Shown here piece by piece: positions 54,185 through 62,354 of a stretch of DNA of 64,000 nt. Made by a program: the position numbers and the translations under genes. The stretch is from Erythrobacter colymbi (GTDB taxonomy: Bacteria; Pseudomonadota; Alphaproteobacteria; Sphingomonadales; Sphingomonadaceae). The stretch's first letter is position 1, and each line of letters starts with the position of its first letter. The notes beneath the pieces are model-generated. The model was not told where the DNA came from. It did no database searches and worked only from the letters and a program-made list of their open reading frames with translations. Location of the stretch: the NCBI RefSeq assembly GCF_002155685.1, contig NZ_MUYK01000012.1, positions 22,159 to 86,158 of the forward strand, written 5' to 3'.

Positions 54185-56244
54185 AGCTCGATCCCATCGT
54201 CTGGATCGAGCGATGCATTGCGCGCATTGCGCCGCATGGCCCGGTCAATGGCCTGCCGGTTCTGTGCCGTCTCGTCCGGGGATGTGTCGGCGTCGGGATC
54301 GAACGGGTTGAAGGGACGGTCCGGCTCCGGCGCAATACTCTCATGCTCGGGCAGGCCGGGCTCCTGGCGGATACCGCTGGTCTCGGTCTGACTTTCGGCC
54401 TCCGACTTCATGTTGCGCCTCTTGACGGACGCTTTGGGCCTCGTGGTTTTCAAAGCTCCTATCGCTGCGGGCCGTCCATTGGCCTCGGGAGCCTGGAGAA
54501 GCTGTTCGGCTTGGATGGGCTCACGGCCAGACCAATCATCTGCAGCAGCTTTCGAGAAATTGGCGTGTACCGGCTTGGGTGGCTCGAGCACACGCATGGT
54601 GAATCGCGGGTCTCGGAAATAACGGGCCTTGTGCGCACGGATCGGCGGGATCCCAGCAGCCATCACGACTTCGTCATCTGGGGGCAGTTGCATCACTTCG
54701 CCGGGCGTCAGCAAGGCCCGTGCTGTCTCGGAGCGCGAGACCATGAGATGCCCCAGCCATGGTGAAAGCCGGTGCCCTGCATAATTCTTCATGGACCGCA
54801 TTTCCGTCGCGGTTCCCAAGGCTTCCGAGATTCGCTTCGCAGTCCGCTCGTCATTGGTCGCAAAACTGACCCTGAGGTGACAGTTGTCGAGGATGGCATT
54901 GTTCTGGCCGTAAGCCTTCTCGATCTGGTTCAATGACTGCGCGATCAGGAACGCCTTGATCCCGTAGCCCGCCATGAAGGCAAGTGCGCTCTCGAAGAAA
55001 TCGAGCCGTCCGAGCGCCGGAAACTCGTCGAGCATGAGAAGCAGACGCTGTGGACGATTGCCGGGATTGAGGTCTTCGGTCAGGCGCCGGCCGATCTGGT
55101 TGAGGAGCAGCCGGATGAGCGGCTTGGTCCGGCTGATGTCACCGGGCGGAATGACGAGATACAGCGAGGTCGGATGCTGACCGGCCATAAGGTCTGCGAT
55201 GCGCCAATGCGACGCGCTGGTGACCTTCGCCACCACCGGATCGCGGTAGAGCCCAAGGAACGACATCGCGGTCGACAGCACGCCGGACCGCTCATTGTCC
55301 GATTTGTTGAGCAGTTCCTGCGCCGCTGCCGCCACGACGGGGTGGACACCCTTTTCACCAAGATGTCGGGTGGCTTTCATTCGGTGCAGCGTCGTTTCGA
55401 TCCCGCAGCGCGGATCAGACAGGAACGCGGCGACCCCGGCGAGCGACTTGTCCTTTTCGGCATAGAGCACGTGAAGGATCGCGCCGACAAGCAAAGCATG
55501 GCTGGTCTTTTCCCAGTGGTTGCGCTTTTCAAGGCTGCCTTCAGGATCGACCAGCACGTCGGCGACATTCTGCACATCGCGCACTTCCCATTCGCCGCGC
55601 CGGACCTCGAGCAGAGGATTGTAAGCTGCGGAAGCGGGATTGGTCGGATCGAACAGTAGAACGCGGCCATGGCGAGCGCGAAAGCCTGCCGTGAGCTGCC
55701 AGTTCTCGCCCTTGATGTCGTGAATGATCGCCGATCCGGGCCAGGTCAGCAGCGTTGGAACGACCAGGCCCACACCTTTGCCTGACCGTGTCGGTGCGAA
55801 GCAGAGGACATGCTCAGGTCCGTCATGCCGGAGATAGGTGTCCGCGAAGCGTCCGAGTACCACACCAGCATCTCCGAGCATGCCCGCCTTGCGGATTTCG
55901 CGCTCATTGGCCCACCGCGCCGAGCCATAGGTTTCGGCCTTCCGGCGTTCGCGGGCACGCCAGACAGACATGGCGATAGCGACCATGAAGGACAGAAATC
56001 CGCCTGATATTGCAATGAGGGCACCGCGCTCGAATACAGACGGCGCATAGGCATCGAATGCGAACCACCACCAGAAGAAGGCCGGTGGCGGATAGACGGG
56101 GGAAGCGCCGATCCAAAACCACGGCTGTCCCAGTTCCGGCTGATAGCCAAGCGCGGCAGCGGTCCACTGGGTCGCGCTCCAGATGGTGAGGAGGATAATC
56201 GCGAACACGGCCAATATCTGGCCCCAGAGAATCTTGTCATTCAT
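54181..56244 (-). CDS. traG: TraG (VirD4-like) type IV coupling protein
   Basis: The coupling protein brings the relaxase-DNA complex to the mating channel. The 687-residue product has two N-terminal membrane helices (ILAVFAIILLTIWSATQWTA and ALIAISGGFLSFMVAIAMSVW), Walker A FAPTRSGKGVGLVVPTLL (about 147-164), Walker B LLMLDEFPALGRLDFF (about 386-401), and an acidic/Pro-rich C-terminal tail. ATG at 56244 (GAGAGGA upstream) begins MNDKILWGQ, as in family members. It is 28 bases after the relaxase gene. Confidence 0.94.
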   Translation of the reverse strand: MNDKILWGQILAVFAIILLTIWSATQWTAAALGYQPELGQPWFWIGASPVYPPPAFFWWWFAFDAYAPSVFERGALIAISGGFLSFMVAIAMSVWRARERRKAETYGSARWANEREIRKAGMLGDAGVVLGRFADTYLRHDGPEHVLCFAPTRSGKGVGLVVPTLLTWPGSAIIHDIKGENWQLTAGFRARHGRVLLFDPTNPASAAYNPLLEVRRGEWEVRDVQNVADVLVDPEGSLEKRNHWEKTSHALLVGAILHVLYAEKDKSLAGVAAFLSDPRCGIETTLHRMKATRHLGEKGVHPVVAAAAQELLNKSDNERSGVLSTAMSFLGLYRDPVVAKVTSASHWRIADLMAGQHPTSLYLVIPPGDISRTKPLIRLLLNQIGRRLTEDLNPGNRPQRLLLMLDEFPALGRLDFFESALAFMAGYGIKAFLIAQSLNQIEKAYGQNNAILDNCHLRVSFATNDERTAKRISEALGTATEMRSMKNYAGHRLSPWLGHLMVSRSETARALLTPGEVMQLPPDDEVVMAAGIPPIRAHKARYFRDPRFTMRVLEPPKPVHANFSKAAADDWSGREPIQAEQLLQAPEANGRPAAIGALKTTRPKASVKRRNMKSEAESQTETSGIRQEPGLPEHESIAPEPDRPFNPFDPDADTSPDETAQNRQAIDRAMRRNARNASLDPDDGIEL

Positions 56245-56272
56245 GGGATTTTGTCCTCTCGGAATTGGTGCA

Positions 56273-58030
56273 TCACAGGCCGATCCCCCGCCCGCGACCC
56301 AAGCTCCAATCGACTGTCCCGCCGGGCGACATCGTGCCTGTGATGTGTTGCCCAAGGTGCGTGTCGAGCGCTGGGCGCCACGGCACGAGCTGGAAGCTCA
56401 TACCGTCGTCGATCATCGCGAAGCGCCCGGACGATAGTGTCAGGCGCTCGCGATAGATCCCGCTGACGTATTCGCCCGAAGACGACGATTTGTGCTCAAG
56501 CCCGGTCCTCGCAGCGATCGCTTGCGCGGTCGACGCAAGCTCTTCGTTCCGGAGCGTGCCGATAAGGTCCTGTGCGAAGATCAACCTCTGTCCCTGCCGC
56601 CGGGCAAGACCCTGCGCTTCGAGATGGTGCGCGCGGGCCTCCATCGCGTTGCGCACTTCGAGTCCGAAGCCATTGCCTGTGGTTACCGGTTCGCGCGCGA
56701 CGATCTGGCGATCGAGCCATGTTGCGCCTGGCGAAGTGATCTGGTCCGCAAGGGGCACGTCCGAACGTGTTGCCAGCGAGAGCCGTGTCTGGCCTTTGGC
56801 GTCCTCCCATGATCTGAGCTCGACGATTGCTCCCGGCCTCGCATCGCCGGTCATGTCCATGTCGTCGAAGCGCAAGTGATGCGTACGGCCATCGGTGCCG
56901 TCGACGATGGCATAGGCGCTGCCTGCCAGTTCATCCTGGAGGCCGCGCTCAACGAGCCGCCCGACGATGGGGTCACTGGGCGTCTTTGAGTGCAGAGCCA
57001 GTGCAGCTGGATCGAAGCGTCCGCCGTCCCGGGTCATGGCGCGGTGCATGGTCTTGATGATGTCGTTGCGGACCGAAAGATCGCGCAAGGCGCGCTCGGC
57101 ACCGGGATCAATGGTCCAAACTGCAGGACCTTCGCGGGACGCAAGCCCTAGCTGTTCCAGCTTGGCGGCACGGCCGATGAGCAGACGGCGCATGCCGGGT
57201 TCGCCATCGCCGCCTGGGCGAAGGTCGACCCGGCCCGACATGTCCTCGCCGAGCTTTGAGAGCTGGCGGTCAAGACCAGTCCACCGTTCGGCATCGACTT
57301 CGCGTTCAAGTGCCGTACGGATATCCAGTTCACTGCGCCGTCCGAGTTCGAGCGTGACGCGCTCCTCGGCTCGGCGGCGCAGTCCATCGCTTATGTAGCC
57401 GCGGTCGATGATCAGGTCTGTGCCGTCATCAGCAACGCCGCGGACAAGGATATGAATGTGCGGATTGTCGGTGTTCCAGTGGTCGACCGCCACCCAGTCC
57501 AGCCTGGTGCCGAGATCCTTGGCCATGTCGGTCATCAACTCGCGGGTGAATGCCCGCAGGTCCGGCATGTCGCCCGCATCTTCGGGACTGACGATGAAGC
57601 GGAAGTGGTGCCGGTCATCCTCGCAACGATCGGCGAAGCCTTCGCGATCACTCTCGTCAGAGCGGGCATCGAACATGGATGCATCGCGTCCGTCGCGGGT
57701 CACCCCGTCGCGTTCGAGATAGGAGATATGGCGAGCAAGCGGTGCGGCGCGATAGTGTGCGCCCTTGTGCCGGACGATGCGAGCCAGGACAGTAACCCGT
57801 CGCTGACCAGGCGAGCGGTGTCGCATAGCGGCAAGCGCAAGCCGACCTCGGCCCGCTCTGCCAGAGCTTCGGCCTGTTCGCGTCCCACCTCTGCGCAGGC
57901 GCGTTTGGCCTGATCGTGCTGCAGCACGGCGGACCTGTGCCGCCAGCTTCTGGCCTCTTTGGCCTGCGCCCTTACCGCTGTCTCTCCCCCTTCCCGGCCG
58001 GACACGAAATTCATTGTCGTCCCCGCTCAT
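56273..58030 (-). CDS. traI: TraI-like relaxase (DUF3363)
   Basis: The relaxase nicks oriT and leads the strand to the recipient. The 585-residue product has an Arg-rich N-terminus, then the relaxase domain: HYRAAPLARHISYLERDGV (about 95-113; the Tyr is a candidate nucleophile), HFRFIVSPED, and VAVDHWNTDNPHIHILVRG with the His triad (about 198-216). The C-terminal two thirds are DUF3363. ATG at 58030 overlaps the stop of a small upstream gene (ATGA). No oriT was located. Confidence 0.93.
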   Translation of the reverse strand: MSGDDNEFRVRPGRGRDSGKGAGQRGQKLAAQVRRAAARSGQTRLRRGGTRTGRSSGRAGRGRLALAAMRHRSPGQRRVTVLARIVRHKGAHYRAAPLARHISYLERDGVTRDGRDASMFDARSDESDREGFADRCEDDRHHFRFIVSPEDAGDMPDLRAFTRELMTDMAKDLGTRLDWVAVDHWNTDNPHIHILVRGVADDGTDLIIDRGYISDGLRRRAEERVTLELGRRSELDIRTALEREVDAERWTGLDRQLSKLGEDMSGRVDLRPGGDGEPGMRRLLIGRAAKLEQLGLASREGPAVWTIDPGAERALRDLSVRNDIIKTMHRAMTRDGGRFDPAALALHSKTPSDPIVGRLVERGLQDELAGSAYAIVDGTDGRTHHLRFDDMDMTGDARPGAIVELRSWEDAKGQTRLSLATRSDVPLADQITSPGATWLDRQIVAREPVTTGNGFGLEVRNAMEARAHHLEAQGLARRQGQRLIFAQDLIGTLRNEELASTAQAIAARTGLEHKSSSSGEYVSGIYRERLTLSSGRFAMIDDGMSFQLVPWRPALDTHLGQHITGTMSPGGTVDWSLGRGRGIGL

Positions 58031-58269
58031 GGTCGGTGTGCCATACTGTTTTGCGTTGAAAACAAAGCCGAATTCGAAGCAGCGTATGGCAGACATGCCT
58101 TCATGCCATACGAAATCTGCCAATCATCCCAACCACATAGGACTAGCCTGCTGGCAGCCCTTTTATCTTGCCCTCCAAAACTGACATGTCTCTCCCACGC
58201 CTGCCTCACCGCCAGAACAAGCCCGCACATCGCCGTGACCGTCAGAACTGCGACCGAGAACACCATCAC
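58027..58269 (-). CDS. Small membrane protein between transglycosylase and relaxase
   Basis: The 80-residue product starts with a hydrophobic segment (MVFSVAVLTVTAMCGLVLAVRQAW), then a polar tail with two Cys-containing stretches. I do not recognise a family. The case for it being real is its junctions: it overlaps both the upstream transglycosylase gene and the downstream relaxase gene by exactly four bases (ATGA), like the rest of this operon. GC is lower than in its neighbours. Confidence 0.6.
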   Translation of the reverse strand: MMVFSVAVLTVTAMCGLVLAVRQAWERHVSFGGQDKRAASRLVLCGWDDWQISYGMKACLPYAASNSALFSTQNSMAHRP

Positions 58270-59039
58270 GGCACCTGCGGTGAAAGCGGAATAAACAGGG
58301 GGTGCGGAGCCGACTCATCGCGCTGCGAAGAAGCCGCTGTTGGTGCACTGATCGCACGTTCCAGCTGCACCGAAGTTGCATCGGTGATGACTTCTGCGCC
58401 GCCATAGTCACGCGCCGCAAACAACGCCGCCTGACGCCAAGATTGCGGAGCTGATGCCGGGATCGCCGCAGTGGCAACAGTACTGGCTATACCAAGGCTT
58501 GGGGTGATCTGCGCAACATAGCTGACCGTCTCTGCGGGCAGTCGTCGCCGGCCATTTGCATAATCATCGGCCCGGCCCGGCCCGGCATTGTAGGCCGCCA
58601 GCATCAGTCTGACGTCGCCATATCGGTCCCACATGGCGCGCAGATAGGCGGTTCCGCCGAGAATATTGGCGCGGACATCGAACGGATCAGATCCAAGCCG
58701 ATGGCGCTCGGTGAGCATTGCCCAGGTGCCGGGCATGATCTGCATCAGGCCCATCGCACCTGCTGACGAAACCGCGCGTGAATTGCCCTGGCTTTCAGCC
58801 CGCATGACCGCCCAGATCCAGAGTTCGGGTATCCCGAAGCGCTGGGAGGCTTCCGCGACATGCGGTGCATAAGGATGGGCCGCGAACTGGTCTGGCCCGG
58901 TAGTAGACGCTACCTGCGGTGCGGCCACTGAACTGACGCCAAGTGCGAGGCAGAGACCGGGAAGGAGCAGATAGCGGTGCAGACTATAGGCGATCCGCAA
59001 TGGATGCCGCCTGCTCGCGGAGCGCGAACGACGATCCAT
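58266..59039 (-). CDS. VirB1-like lytic transglycosylase
   Basis: The 257-residue product has a signal segment (YLLLPGLCLALGVSSVAAPQVAS) and a transglycosylase SLT domain (IPELWIWAVMRAESQGNSRAVSSAGAMGLMQIMPGTWAML, residues about 70-110, the Glu of R-A-E-S being catalytic; MLAAYNAGPGR follows). It opens the cell wall for the mating channel. It begins two bases after the DUF736 gene and overlaps the next small gene by four bases. Confidence 0.93.
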   Translation of the reverse strand: MDRRSRSASRRHPLRIAYSLHRYLLLPGLCLALGVSSVAAPQVASTTGPDQFAAHPYAPHVAEASQRFGIPELWIWAVMRAESQGNSRAVSSAGAMGLMQIMPGTWAMLTERHRLGSDPFDVRANILGGTAYLRAMWDRYGDVRLMLAAYNAGPGRADDYANGRRRLPAETVSYVAQITPSLGIASTVATAAIPASAPQSWRQAALFAARDYGGAEVITDATSVQLERAISAPTAASSQRDESAPHPLFIPLSPQVP

Positions 59040-59041
59040 GG

Positions 59042-59374
59042 CTATCTCCGATCGCGATGTGTCGGGCGTGACCAGAGCAGGTGATGTTCGTCATGCCGAC
59101 CCATCGAGCGGAGCAGGTTGGCGCGCAAAGGCTGGACAAAAGCCGGGTCATCGATCTGTACCGCGACATAGGCGCCGGCGCGCTCGCCGGTGCGATTCCA
59201 TCCCGCACCGATTTCGATGCCGGTGTCCGCATCGCCAAGCAGAACGCGCCAGTCGGGCGAATTCTCGCTGTCGTTTGCAGGCGCTGGAACAAGTGTCACA
59301 GCAGCATCAAGTATGAGCGTCCTGATGCGGCCTGCAAAGCCGTCCTGCGTGGATTGAAAGTCGCCGATCATCAT
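59042..59374 (-). CDS. DUF736 family protein, second copy
   Basis: This 110-residue protein is a diverged DUF736 member: MMIGDFQSTQDGFAGRIRTLILDAAVTLVP, WRVLLGDADTGIEIGAGWNRTGERAGAYVAVQIDDP and a closing HHLLWSRP. It shares the E-I-G-A-G-W core with the copy at 8524-8844 (ELGAGW) but little else. It overlaps the peptidase gene by four bases (ATGA). Its role is unknown. Confidence 0.88.
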   Translation of the reverse strand: MMIGDFQSTQDGFAGRIRTLILDAAVTLVPAPANDSENSPDWRVLLGDADTGIEIGAGWNRTGERAGAYVAVQIDDPAFVQPLRANLLRSMGRHDEHHLLWSRPTHRDRR

Positions 59375-59964
59375 GGCTTGATCTCCTGGTTGGTCGTGGG
59401 GGAAGAGGTGGGTCTGTCTGGCACATGCCAGCGCAGCGGCTCTCCGGGTGCATTGCGTGTGAGGACCGGGCGCGCGGTGCCAATCAGGCCTGCTGCCGGG
59501 AGTACCCCGAAATAGCGCCCGTCGAGACTGTCGGGGGCAGGATTCAGGAGGAAGATTTCACTGGCACCGACCTGATGGCAGCCGCGCCAGACAGGCAGCG
59601 CGCGACCCATGCGGTCCTGCAATTTGGCTACAGCCATTGGCCGTCCATCGATCGTGATGACTGCACCGACGCGGCAGACCTGCTGACCCGGCAAAGCCGC
59701 GACATGCTTCATGAGCGGCACGCCGGACGGCAGATAGCGGCGGTGATCGAGAAATCGGGCAATCTCGACGCTAGGCGCGACAGCGACGAGCTGGCCGAGC
59801 GTCACAGGCGCATCGCTATCGATCCGGTAGAGACCGATGGGCGCGCTGGCGCTAGCGTTCCACATCAACAGCGGTCGCGGTGACAGCACAGCGACGGCGG
59901 CAAATCCGGCGCTGAACAGGCATGCCGATAGCATCGTCGCGCGCAGATACGGACGGCGGCTCAC
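59371..59964 (-). CDS. traF: TraF-like S26 signal peptidase
   Basis: The 197-residue product has one N-terminal membrane helix (MLSACLFSAGFAAVAVLS) and the S26 peptidase domain: NASASAPIGLYRI, with the nucleophile Ser before A-P-I-G-L-Y (about residue 41), LMKHVAALPGQQVC, with the general-base Lys (about 86), and DSLDGRYFGVLP. TraF processes and cyclises the TrbC pilin. ATG at 59964 overlaps the DUF2840 stop (ATGA). Confidence 0.93.
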   Translation of the reverse strand: MSRRPYLRATMLSACLFSAGFAAVAVLSPRPLLMWNASASAPIGLYRIDSDAPVTLGQLVAVAPSVEIARFLDHRRYLPSGVPLMKHVAALPGQQVCRVGAVITIDGRPMAVAKLQDRMGRALPVWRGCHQVGASEIFLLNPAPDSLDGRYFGVLPAAGLIGTARPVLTRNAPGEPLRWHVPDRPTSSPTTNQEIKP

Positions 59965-60470
59965 GCTTCGAGCGCCTTGCGCCGAAGCCAGGCTGCGTGG
60001 CGCTCAGCCGTATAGGTGCGAGCCGGCATTCCGGCGTTCAAGCGGTTGCAGACATGGCGCCAATGATCGGGTGATGCGTCGCACGGATCGACCCCGGCAG
60101 CTTCTACGGCATCAATGGCCTGGAGCACTTGTGCGACCTTGGGCCAGCCTTCGATATGCAACAGGATTTCACCGCCCGGGCGCACGAATGGCAGCGTCGT
60201 GTAAGGCTCGCCGGGTTCGACGGCGGTGATGATGTCGATGCTGGAGTGAACCGTTCCGAAGTCGCTCGACAACCAGCGCACAAACGCGAAGGTTGTCCCA
60301 GGACGGAAGCCGACGATACGTGTGCGACGGTTGATGATCCGATCCGTCGCCATGCGGCCGAAGCGGATCCATTGCTCGTAGCGCTTCTCGATCCAGGTCA
60401 GTTCCACCTCGGTCAACGCGCTGCGTGGTTGCGGTCTGGCTGCAGACCGTTGCAATGCCGGACTGCTCAT
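59961..60470 (-). CDS. DUF2840 domain-containing protein
   Basis: The 169-residue product matches DUF2840: LTEVELTWIEKRYEQWIRFGR, TRIVGFRPGTTFAFVRWLSSDFGTVHSSIDII, VRPGGEILLHIEGWPKVAQVL and HPATYT-like MPARTYTAERHAAWLRR. It is a backbone gene between ParA/RepA and TraF in such elements; its role is unknown. ATG at 60470 overlaps the end of a short frame that runs up to repA. Confidence 0.9.
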   Translation of the reverse strand: MSSPALQRSAARPQPRSALTEVELTWIEKRYEQWIRFGRMATDRIINRRTRIVGFRPGTTFAFVRWLSSDFGTVHSSIDIITAVEPGEPYTTLPFVRPGGEILLHIEGWPKVAQVLQAIDAVEAAGVDPCDASPDHWRHVCNRLNAGMPARTYTAERHAAWLRRKALEA

Positions 60471-60721
60471 GATCGCCGTCCCGACCCCGAGCGCAAAGCG
60501 GCGGTCCCGAGGCTTGGCAGCGTCGGCGCTGCGCCAGCGTTTTCCACAGGTGGCCGGGCCGTTAGCAAGAATCCGAAGGATTCTGTTCTATTAGCACCGT
60601 TAGAGAGCAGTCGATTTGTCGCGGATTTCTGCGGTTTTCCGGCACTATCGGGTTTCCGATAGGCCGAGGATCGGGTTTCTGATGGGCCGAATCTGGCGGT
60701 TTTCGATAGGCCGAGCGTCAT
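60467..60721 (-). CDS. Possible short gene between repA and DUF2840, overlapping repeats
   Basis: An 84-residue frame starts at the repA stop (ATGA) and ends at the DUF2840 start (ATGA). Its first third is translated from the iteron-like repeats, giving an S/T-R-K-P-rich sequence with no known domain. The perfect junctions favour translation, at least as a coupling bridge, but the sequence looks like filler. The position is that of parA in related elements. Confidence 0.35.
   Translation of the reverse strand: MTLGLSKTARFGPSETRSSAYRKPDSAGKPQKSATNRLLSNGANRTESFGFLLTARPPVENAGAAPTLPSLGTAALRSGSGRRS
60645..60714. repeat. Iteron-like direct repeats next to repA (candidate origin)
   Basis: Three copies of an 18-base core (GGGTTTCCGATAGGCCGA at 60650-60667, a copy at 60673-60690, and CGGTTTTCGATAGGCCGA at 60697-60714) are spaced 23 and 24 bases apart. 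The first is extended by a palindrome, CTATCGG-GTTT-CCGATAG (60645-60662). A degenerate partial copy precedes them near 60632. Lying directly downstream of repA, they are candidate RepA-binding iterons, or partition sites. Confidence 0.65.
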
Positions 60722-61584
60722 GGCAACTTCTCCACAGGCAAGCCAACGCGCCGGGCCGCAGCGACGAACGAGTCGACGGGAATGGGTTTGAAAATCAGCC
60801 GCTCGCGGCCGAAGCTGTGCTCGAGGCTCAAATGGTAGCCCGGAAGCGACTGCTGCCGGACGATCTTGCGCAGCTCGAACGCGAATTGCTTGAGCGGCGA
60901 GAGCACGCCTGATTTGAGATGCAGGTGTGGAACGTCGAAGCTCCAGCCACCGCGCTGATGGCCGCCATGCTTGCGCACAATCCGGTAAAGCCAGCGCTCG
61001 ACGCCGCCAGTCAGGCTGAAATAGGCCCGGTCGATGGTCAGGATCAGCCCTCTGTCGAGCACGCCTGCATAGAACCAGTCTGGCAGGATCATCTCGATAC
61101 CGGTCGCCCGGCCATGGTCGTCCAGTGTTTCCCGCCATTCGTTGATCCAGGAGAAACGGTGGCGGCGACGTTGGTGCTGTTGCCGGATTGAGGTCGCAAC
61201 GGTGGTGGATTGCAGTCGGTCAAGTGCCGCGCGCAGCCGCTCATAATGGTCTTTGCCAGTCCCGCGCCCGATGAAGTTCAGGATTTCGTGCGGTCGAGCT
61301 GCAACAAGGCGTGACGTGGGTCTTCCTGCATCGCGGGCCTCGACGAGTTGGCTAGCCGCCCAGATCAGGATGTCGGCGTCCCAGATGGTCGCCATGCCAT
61401 GCTCCGGCACGGCCTCGACCGAAATCCAAGTCGCGCCCATCGTGAAATCGATTGGTGTGCAGCGGCGCGATTTGGCGAGGCTGAAAAAGGGCCACGCCAT
61501 GAGATCCTGTGCGTCCCGCGCGGCGATATCGCCGCCGATCGGCCGGAACAGCTCCAGTTGCGTGGCGGGCGCAAAGGGCCGCAT
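60718..61584 (-). CDS. repA: Replication initiator protein A
   Basis: The 288-residue product matches the RepA family of alphaproteobacterial plasmids and ICEs: LMAWPFFSLAKSRRCTPIDF (about 28-47), ATIWDADILIWAASQL (about 65-80), PHEILNFIGRGTGKDHYERLRAALDRLQSTTVATSI (about 98-133), then ILPDWFYAGVLDRGLILTIDRAYFSLTGGVERWLYRIVRKHGG. It would allow the excised circle to replicate. ATG at 61584 overlaps the upstream gene's stop by one base. Iteron-like repeats lie at its 3' end. Confidence 0.93.
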   Translation of the reverse strand: MRPFAPATQLELFRPIGGDIAARDAQDLMAWPFFSLAKSRRCTPIDFTMGATWISVEAVPEHGMATIWDADILIWAASQLVEARDAGRPTSRLVAARPHEILNFIGRGTGKDHYERLRAALDRLQSTTVATSIRQQHQRRRHRFSWINEWRETLDDHGRATGIEMILPDWFYAGVLDRGLILTIDRAYFSLTGGVERWLYRIVRKHGGHQRGGWSFDVPHLHLKSGVLSPLKQFAFELRKIVRQQSLPGYHLSLEHSFGRERLIFKPIPVDSFVAAARRVGLPVEKLP

Positions 61585-61835
61585 CAGCGCCGCACCGGTC
61601 GAGCGGAGAGACAGATGCCTTTTCCGGGGTCCGACGTCGAATTCCGGCGTCCATTCTGTGCCCAGGCGTCGAGGTCTGCGATGGCATAGACGATCCGGCG
61701 CCCCAGCTTATGAAAGGCGGGCCCTGTCCCATAGCACCGATGCTTCTCCAGCGTGCGAGCGGAAAGCCCAAGGTGAACGGCAGCGTCTGGTGTTCGAACG
61801 TAGCGCGGAACGACGGGTACAAATTCTCCATCCAT
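61584..61835 (-). CDS. AlpA/excisionase-like helix-turn-helix protein
   Basis: The 83-residue product has a MerR/AlpA-type helix-turn-helix (VRTPDAAVHLGLSARTLEKHRCYGTGPAFHKLGRRIVYAIADLDAWA, about 13-59). Such proteins act as regulators or excisionases of mobile elements. ATG at 61835 has a strong AGGAGG six bases upstream. It is the first gene of the large transfer operon and its stop overlaps repA, so it may set the level of the whole module. It is the only xis candidate in the window. Confidence 0.88.
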   Translation of the reverse strand: MDGEFVPVVPRYVRTPDAAVHLGLSARTLEKHRCYGTGPAFHKLGRRIVYAIADLDAWAQNGRRNSTSDPGKGICLSARPVRR

Positions 61836-61953
61836 GACTGTCCTCCTGTGAAGTGCCGGACACACGGGGATTGACCGGCGAGCAGGAGGCGAGAGATCGG
61901 ATTTTCAGGGGATTGGGTGAACGGACATACCGCGACGGTCTGGATTGTCCCGA

Positions 61954-62354
61954 TCAGTTGCCGTTCAGCAGGCGGCGGTAGCCGCCGTCGCGGACTGCGA
62001 GCGCGTGGCGGTGCCAGCGTGCAATCCGCTTGCGCTCGCTTGAGCTATCCCATTCAGCTGCGGAGTAGTGGCGCGCGTCGTTGGCAATCAGGTCAACTGC
62101 GAGTTCGCGTGCGCTGACACCTTCAGGCAAGGCATCGAGCAACCTCAACCATTGCACCAAACGCCAGCGTTCGGATGGCCCAGGGTCGAGAGAAACTGGT
62201 CGCGGACGCAGCCGACCAAAGTGAATATGCTCATGGAAAGCTGACATGGCAGCCCGGCGCAGTTCCCAGAACGTGTCCGCAGGCAGCATATAGGTGAGCG
62301 GGTCAGTGTCGGATGCTCCTGTTGGGACGGTCAACCGATAGCGTCGTCCGCTAG
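61954..62354 (-). pseudogene. DUF2285 gene, 5' end cut off by the IS1380 element
   Basis: The remaining part is clearly DUF2285: RYRLTVPTGASDTDPLTYMLPADTFWELRRAAMSAFHEHIHFG, then RWRLVQWLRLLDALPEGVSARELAVDLIAND and the basic end. The frame continues upstream past the TTG at 62334 to 62353 and then meets the IS end and a TGA inside it. DUF2285 proteins are longer at the N-terminus, so the gene has lost its start. Translation from TTG 62334 would give 126 residues. Confidence 0.8.

Noticed and set aside
60467..61138. Long minus-strand frame across repA and the region after it
   Set aside because: Most of it (60722-61138) is an alternative frame of repA. Only the 60467-60721 part has independent junctions, and that is listed at low confidence.
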